Shown piece after piece: positions 57,841 to 64,000 of a stretch of 64,000 nt of DNA (position 1 is its first letter; the number at the start of each line of letters is the position of its first letter). The position numbers and the translations under genes are program-made. The notes below the pieces were generated by a model that was not told where the DNA came from, ran no database searches, and saw nothing but the letters and a program-made list of their open reading frames with translations. The DNA comes from Thinopyrum elongatum (lineage: Eukaryota > Streptophyta > Magnoliopsida > Poales > Poaceae), in NCBI GenBank assembly GCA_011799875.1, contig CM022301.1, forward strand, positions 329,052,929 through 329,116,928, written 5' to 3'.

Positions 57841-60051
57841 ACCGGAAGCAAACTCCTACAAGAATTAATGCTTGGATTTAGGTGCCCATTTTTGAATGGG
57901 TCCTTTGATGTTAGCAACAAGGGTCTTAGGAACCCAAATAGACCATTCAATGTACTCATAAGAAGAACCACAAATTTTGCATAAACATGCCCATCACTAG
58001 CATGACATAAAACATACGAAGGATTAAAGTCGTCGGCTTTGTTGGGAGGAGTGGTCTTGCCATTCTTGGCATTACCACCCACACTCTTGTCCTTCTTCTT
58101 CTCATGAGCACCCTCCCCCTCTTGGACGAAGGTCTCCTTAAGTGGGAGGGGTTGCTTGGTCTTGTTCTTCTTCTTCTTCTTTGACTTGGGCATAAACCCA
58201 AGTCCTTCCTTTGCCACAACTTTCTTTTGATTGCTCAAAAGGTCATTGAGGTTCTTCTCACCTTGTATGCAAGTCACAAGGCCCTTCTCAAGTTGCTCTT
58301 TCAACTTGGCATTCTCCTCCACAAGGTGCACATGCTCACAACAAGGGTTAGTAGCATTGACATTATCAATTAGAATGAAAGGAGGGCATGTTGCTATTTC
58401 CTTGGTTAGTTTCACTTGGAGTTGATCATGAGACTCCTTGAGAGATGGATTAACACCCTTCAAGACCTTGTGGGCCTTGTCAAGTGCGTCAAACTCCTCC
58501 TTGAGTCTATCATGGCCAACCCCAAGTGCAACCTTCTCGGATTAATGCACATGAGTAAGAACAAGAGCATGATCATGATCTTTCCTTAATTTAGCAAGAT
58601 CATCGTTGTGTGACTCCTCAAGAGCTAAATGAAGACCTTGCTCTTCCTCAAGAGCAATGGAAAGACCCGCAATTTCATCAGCATAGTCACGGCTATGCCC
58701 TTCTAACTTAGAGATGGTATCCTCATGAGACTCAATGAGATCATTGGCCTCACCTAGTTGTTCCAAGAGAGTAACAAAATGCTTCTTGGTCTCACCTCTT
58801 AGCTTACTCAAGAATATATCAAATTCATTCTCATCCACCTTTGCCTCAACATGATTATCCACACAATCCAACAAGGAGAGGGAGTAGTAGTAATGGAAGT
58901 TTTGATGTTGGAGGTTACCTTGTTGGTACCTTTGGCCATGAGGCACTTGGCAATGATGTTACCATTGGGGGCATCAAAGAGAGATACCTTGGTTGGGGAA
59001 GAGGTGGCAATGGCCACAGTGGTCGTTGTCATTCCTTCACCACTTGTATCTTCATCATCATCATCGAAAAGGTACTCTTCTTGTGCCACCAACCCCTTTT
59101 GAGGCACTTTCTTGGTGAAGTGTTCTTGCTTGGGAAGGACTTGGCCTTGTCCTTGCGGATGATCTTGCCACCATTGTATTGCCTCTTCTCATAGGGGCAA
59201 TCCACCACAAAGTGACTCACATTGCCACAATTGTAGAAAGTCCTCACACGCTGCTTGCCCTTTGAGGCACTTGAGTTGTTCTTGGAGAAGTTGGGCCTTG
59301 AGTTTATCTTGTTGCCCCAAAATTGCCTTGACGCAAGAGCCATGTGCTCGTGGTAAGCATATTTGGTGTCTTCGGGGCAACTCTCTTCTTCTTCCTCTTC
59401 TTCTTCTTCCGGAATTGCCTTGGCCTTCAAAGCAAGGTTGGGTGAGGCCTTCTTTGACCGTTGGACATGAGCTAGAGTGTTGTCGGTGGTCTTGTTCATG
59501 ATGTTCATGGAAATAAACTCATCCAACACCTCGCTTGAAGACAAGGTGTGGAAGTCCGGCCTTTGACGGATCACGAAGGACATGGCCTTGTTGAATGGCA
59601 TGATGGCCTTGGGAAACTTGCGCTTGATCCAATTGTCATCCGTATCTTTGCTCCCATGATCTTGAAGAGCGTCCACAAGAGTTGTCAATCTACGATAGAG
59701 GTCACGAGGATCCTCATCTTCAATCATCACAAACTCATCGGCCTCATCATGAACCACCTCAAAGTTGGGTCTTTGAATGCTTGAGCACCCCTTGTACAAA
59801 GATATAATATGTTCCCAACAATCATTTGCACGAGTGAAGGGGCACAAGTGAGATAGATCTTTGGGAGGCACTGCGGATTGGAGGATGAACAATGCGAAGT
59901 GATTGTATTGATTGTCTGCCTCTTCTCTTGGAGTGAGGTTGTTTGGATCATGAGGGTAGAAACCTTGCTCGATGATTCTCCAAAGATTTCTTGAGCTGTG
60001 ATTCAAATGAGACTTGATGTGAAAAACCCAATTAGCGAAATCACCCTTCAC
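57841..60051 (-). pseudogene. C1 gag
   Basis: The start used is at 60051 (MKGDFANWVFHIKSHL), a UBN2-type copia gag; a little N-terminal sequence to 60227 is C1 too. A zinc knuckle lies near 59240, but its first Cys is Phe (FYNCGNVSHFVVDC), so it is unlikely to bind zinc. Coiled-coil-rich sequence follows (58900-58300). Breaks are frameshifts near 59100, 58870 and 57970 and a TAA at 58542. Gag forms the particle and packages RNA in the family. Confidence 0.85.
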
Positions 60052-60227
60052 AAGCTTAGGAGGAGAACCAAGGTTGTAAATATGCGGTGTAGGGACTGGT
60101 CCTCCATAGACTGAGGGAGGGCAACTTAGGCAAAGGTTCCCATCACATTCTTACCATGAGGGGAAGAGGTATGAGTACCTTTAGCCGCTTCCTTGCCGAA
60201 ATTGGCCTCCAACTCCGATGCGGTGGG

Positions 60228-60679
60228 TGTCGGTGTCAAAACCGGCAGACCTTGGGGTAGGGGGTCCCGAGTTGTGGATCTAGGATCGATGGGGAACAAG
60301 GCACGACGAACACAGTGTTTACCCAGGTTCAGGCCCTCTCGAAGAGGTAATACCCTACATCCTACTTGATTGTATTGGATGTATGATGTGGTTTACAGAG
60401 TAGATCTACCTCGAGATCCGTATGAGCTAAACCCTAAGGCGATGAGGTGATGAATGAAGCTCTAGCCCTAAGACTAAAAACCCTCGGTTTATATAGACAT
60501 CGGTAGGGTTAGGGTTACCGAAGATAGATTACAATAAGGGTTTAAAGAGATCCTGCGCCTTCTTGACTTGGAGGGCACACCACGGCTTCATAGATCTCCC
60601 GTCACTATACGAATCCACCAGTTCGGCCCATGTATAATGGGTCGTCGCCCCGAGGACCCCTTAGTCCATGACTCCCTCA
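60228..60679 (-). mobile_element. 3' LTR (452 bp) of gypsy element G4
   Basis: It begins TGTCGGTGTCAAAACC and ends CATGACTCCCTCA on the plus strand. To its right GTAGCCCCCCGAAC reads as GTTCGGGGGGCTAC on the minus strand, a polypurine-like tract, so this is the 3' LTR of an element on the minus strand whose body lies to the right, mostly outside the window. The left flank is GTGGG (60223-60227) in C1. Confidence 0.8.
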
Positions 60680-61131
60680 GTAGCCCCCCGAACTTGCCTC
60701 CAACGCCAAGGCTTGTATCCAGCATCCGCTCACCCGACCAGTATTCGGCTTGCGAGGCAAGTTCTTCAGTGCATTTTACCCATGTTCGGAACCAAGTGAT
60801 GTCCGGGATGTGAAACGGCAGCTTTACTTAACACCGAAGGCAATAATAAACAAATACCGTTCAAGTGTAAATGGTGTCTTCATCTGACAACTTTTTCTCC
60901 TCCAACGAAGAGTCACTTTCGGCCATAACGCCGAGAAGTTACTATTTCTCAAAGCGTGGCTCAAGGCCGACGCCACGTCTGGCACGTCCCCTTGAGGTGG
61001 AGATCATGTCCCGCTTTTCGGGGGATATGGTTAATGATTTCGATTCCCATCCCCGCACATAACATCATGGGCATATCAGGAAGTGGAGAAGCCAACGGCG
61101 TGGAAAAAGGAATCCCAGGCCTGTGAACAGT
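60680..61131. other. G4 spacer and promoter region of the accessory gene
   Basis: No coding domain was seen. It contains the likely polypurine tract next to the LTR and leads to a TATA box at 61132. Confidence 0.45.
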
Positions 61132-61140
61132 CTATAAAGG
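61132..61140 (+). promoter_or_regulatory. TATA box of the G4 accessory gene
   Basis: CTATAAAGG lies 129 bp before the ATG at 61261, with a C-rich leader between. It is directed away from the LTR, opposite to the inferred gag-pol direction. Confidence 0.55.
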
Positions 61141-61260
61141 GAGAGCTATCATAATCAGCAACCCACGCCTTCTTCCACCTCCCGCTCACACAGATCCTGA
61201 GAGCTCCAGCGCCCCCTTTCCTCTGCTTCCACAGCAAATCCCCCTTTGCCTCCTTTGATC

Positions 61261-63984
61261 ATGGCTGGATCCGGAGCCAATGGGAAGTGGGAGGTCTCCA
61301 GCGTCACCGAGAGGGACATCTTGAAGCTGAAGGAGGCCAGCTACTTGTCGGCCAACATCGCCCACCGGGCCCCCGAAGTGGGCCAAATCATCCCCACGCC
61401 CAAGCCGGGCGAAAGGGTCGTATTCCTCCCCCATTTTCTTAGGGGGCTCGGATTTCCTCTGCACCCCTTTGTAAGGGGGTTGATGTTCTTTTACGGGCTA
61501 GATTTTCACGATCTAGCCCCCAATTCCGTTCTCCACATCTCGACCTTCATCGTCTTCTGTGAAGCGCTCCTTCGAGTTCAGCCACACTTCAGTTTATGGC
61601 TGAAGGTGTTCAACATCAAGCCCAAGGTGGTTGGCGACGAGCATGCGGACTGTGGAGGGGCCATGATTAGTAAACTGACGCGGGTCCAGTGGCCGGATGG
61701 CCACTTCGTCGACACCGTCCGGATGTGGCAAAATGAGTGGTTTTACATCACCGAACCGAGGGAGGCTGCATGGGGAGCGGCCCCCGCATTCAGGTCCGGA
61801 CCCCCTACCAGATTGGCCTCATGGACCACCAAGAGCCCGGACTGGGGGTGTGTCGCTCACATGAAGGCATTGCAGAAGCGCGTCGACAGCGTAATAGACA
61901 CCGGCGCGAAGCTGGTCGACGTGGTCCAGATCATGCTCCACCGCCGGCTCCTCCCTTGCCAGGAGAGGGCCAAGCCTATGTGGGAGCATGAGCCCGAGGA
62001 TCCGGCCATAGTGCGACACCTCTATGGCACGACTCCTGAAAAAATATGGCGCCAACTATTCCAGCCCTAGAAGGAGTGGCCGATCGAGGGGAAGGACATC
62101 AGCCTCGACGCCGTGAACCCCCCAAAGGAGGTGAGCGACATTCTTCTGCGAGGAGTGTCCAGATATTCATACCGCGTTTGGTTCGGCCTGACCTTGTTAT
62201 GCGAATTTTGCAGGGCTGGCTCGCCAAGGCCAAGAAGATCAGCAGCCCGGCGCCACTGCCGGAAGAGCCCTGATCAGAGCAGCTGGAAAAGCTGCTGATC
62301 ATAGTGCCTTATAAGGCGCCAGTCAAGAAGGGCAAGAAAGAAGTACCGGAGGCTAGGGAGGGCCTCTGCCGCAGGGTTCGTCCGGGCAATCGGTCTGGAG
62401 ATGTTGTGGCCTCATCCGTACAGGATGGGGACGAGGATGAGGACAAGGAGGAGTGCGCCTCCTTGCACTCCAAAAAGAGGGCGGTGTCCGAGGACGTCGT
62501 GGAGGTCCAACCTTCTCCATCCCAGAAGAGACGATGTCGGCCTAAGCTGATCCTGCCCGACAGCTCAGACTTTTAGCTATCCTGTTTTTAATAATTTGTT
62601 TTAGTTGAAGGCTAACCCTTCTGAATTGCAGCCCCCCACATGAACGCCCCACCGAGCAGACTTCGGAGGGGACATCTTCACCCGCCGAACTAGCGGACAG
62701 TGGGTCTATGGCGCACTCCGCGCCTCACCTGGTCCCCGAAGAGGTTGAGGAGGTGCGGTCCCGAAGGACTCCTCCTCCTCCGAACACAGATGGGGAGGCC
62801 GACGCCGTAATGGCCGAGGTTAACACCTCGATCACCGAAGACCAGGAGGGAGCGTCCCTCCTGGCTGACGCAGGAAAGGAGTCCGAACCATCCGGACCCC
62901 ATCCATCGACCGCTCCTGAGCCCCCAAGGCCTTCGACGGCCCAGTCTCCTCCTAGCGGGAAAGGGGCCGGGGAGCCAACGTCAGCGTCGAACACCTCTAC
63001 ACGAGTGGCGGCTGGCTGGCCAGACGTGCTAGAGGAGCTGGTGGACAACTCCGCCATCATTGACGGGCACCGCAGTCTTATGAGTGCGGTTATGCAGGGT
63101 GTTCGGTCCGTCCAATCGGGACTGAACGACGCTGTCCAAGGCCTTCTAACATGCTTTGAGGTAAGTCAAGTAATGCACTTTCCTCATAATGCGGTTGTAA
63201 TTGATAGTTTGGGTAGGCCGTACATAACAGCCCCCGAGACTCTGCAAGGACTTCGAAGAAAAACTGCAGAGGCTCAAATTCGGTAGGCCGATTAATGATG
63301 TTGACATTTCTTTTGCTAATGCAGGCATCTTCCATGGCCGCGGCTGCTAATGCCATGGCACTAGAGGAAATGGATCGGAAGCTCTAGCTTTCCGAGAAAG
63401 AGCTTGACCTTGTCAACAAACGGCTTGACGATGCGCAAGGTAAGCCCTGTGAAAAGATGTGTACTTTGCTTAACGCCGGATATTGACGATCCAGACTATA
63501 TGCTAATCCTTTATCTTGATGATCCTGCAGCTGCTGCCACCGAGGTCGAGGGCTTGAAGGAGGCCCTGAAGAAAGCCGAGGCTGAGGCAGCCGCGAAGAA
63601 GACGGCCGCTGAGAAGGCGGTGGCCGAGCTTGCGAAGGCCAAGCTTGCTGCTGAGCAGCACGAGGCTCGAGTGGCCGAAGTCCAAGTGGAGCTCCAGGAT
63701 GCTGCCGAGAAGCTGGAGGCCCTTGAGAAGGGGCAGGAGGAGCAATCCTCCCGGCTATCCAAGGCGGAGAAGGAGCTCCAGGAGGCGAGGACTGACACAC
63801 GAGGTGTCCGGGAGGAGCTCCGCCAAGCCGCGCAAATTGCAAATGGTAAGAAATACTTACTACAGAGTGTGTTCGGAGGCAACAGGTTCGCCCTGTTGAC
63901 GCGGGTCTGGCGCTCCGCAGGCGTCTTTGCCGAACTTCTAAAGAATGTGGCGGCCACAGCGAGGCACTATGCCACCCTCGAGGA
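61261..63984 (+). pseudogene. G4 antisense multi-exon gene, putative gypsy-type transposon protein
   Basis: Exon 1 starts at the ATG 61261 (MAGSGANGKWEVSSV). It contains the plant putative gypsy-type transposon domain (Transposase_28-like), with FLRGLGFPLHPFVRGLMFFY, LHISTFIVFCEALL, FSLWLKVF and WFYITEPRE, and a TAG at 62068. A likely acceptor at 62213 leads to a basic/acidic exon (GKKEVPEAREG; TGA at 62271). Further exons with good sites are 62632-63160 (Pro/Ser-rich), 63325-63439 (TAG at 63385), 63531-63845 and 63921 onward. The 63531-63845 exon is an uninterrupted Ala/Lys/Glu coiled coil. It continues past the window. The function is not known; the gene is broken in this copy. Confidence 0.7.
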
Positions 63985-64000
63985 GGACTCCACGCAGCGG

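Overview
This 64-kb window reads as intergenic DNA of a large grass genome, most likely a Triticeae species (wheat, barley, rye or Aegilops). I see no ordinary host gene, rRNA, tRNA or CRISPR array. Almost everything belongs to nested transposable elements: Ty3/gypsy and Ty1/copia LTR retrotransposons, solo LTRs and one CACTA (En/Spm) DNA transposon. Family names are by resemblance only; boundaries rest on target-site duplications (TSDs), LTR ends, primer-binding sites and coding motifs read directly.

Layout. 1-3849: the 3' end of a plus-strand Athila-like gypsy element and part of its LTR. 3850-7212: a TGTGACG-type retroelement end fragment. A decayed copia element (C1, minus strand) is the deepest layer traced. 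Its 3' LTR is at about 7436-8310 and 19193-19541, its RNase H/RT at 40046-40600 and 41999-42784, and the rest of RT, integrase, protease and gag at 55859-60051. C1 has taken five insertions. They are a complete CACTA element (8311-19192, TSD AGA), gypsy G1 (19602-40032, TSD GGTGT), solo LTR S1 (40601-41998, TSD ACCGC), gypsy G2 (42790-55853, TSD CCAAT) and gypsy G4 (60228 to beyond the window). G1 and G2 are the same family and have each been hit in gag, G1 by an Athila-like element A1 (28367-38411) and G2 by solo LTR S2 (52889-54460, TSD GGGGG).

How the parts work together. G1, G2, A1 and C1 lie on the minus strand and encode the usual gag, protease, RT, RNase H and integrase, all broken by stops or frameshifts; many stops are CGA-to-TGA, CAG-to-TAG or CAA-to-TAA changes, as expected of methylcytosine decay. 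The CACTA element has a TNP2-type transposase, a TNPA-like gene with a Ulp1-like C-terminus, and a small intact third frame.

Most interesting signals. (1) G1, G2 and G4 each carry, between pol and the 3' LTR, a gene in the opposite direction to gag-pol with its own TATA box. In G2 it encodes a B3-like DNA-binding domain; in G4 it contains introns, which only an antisense gene could keep through retrotransposition. (2) The two main CACTA genes each have a similar promoter/leader module, and the second leader intron contains a near-perfect hairpin of about 166 bp. (3) The CACTA element keeps an intact 85-residue frame joining a viroplasmin/RNase H1 N-terminal-like domain to a C-terminal membrane helix. 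(4) G2 contains an internal copy of part of its own pol inserted in the B3 gene.
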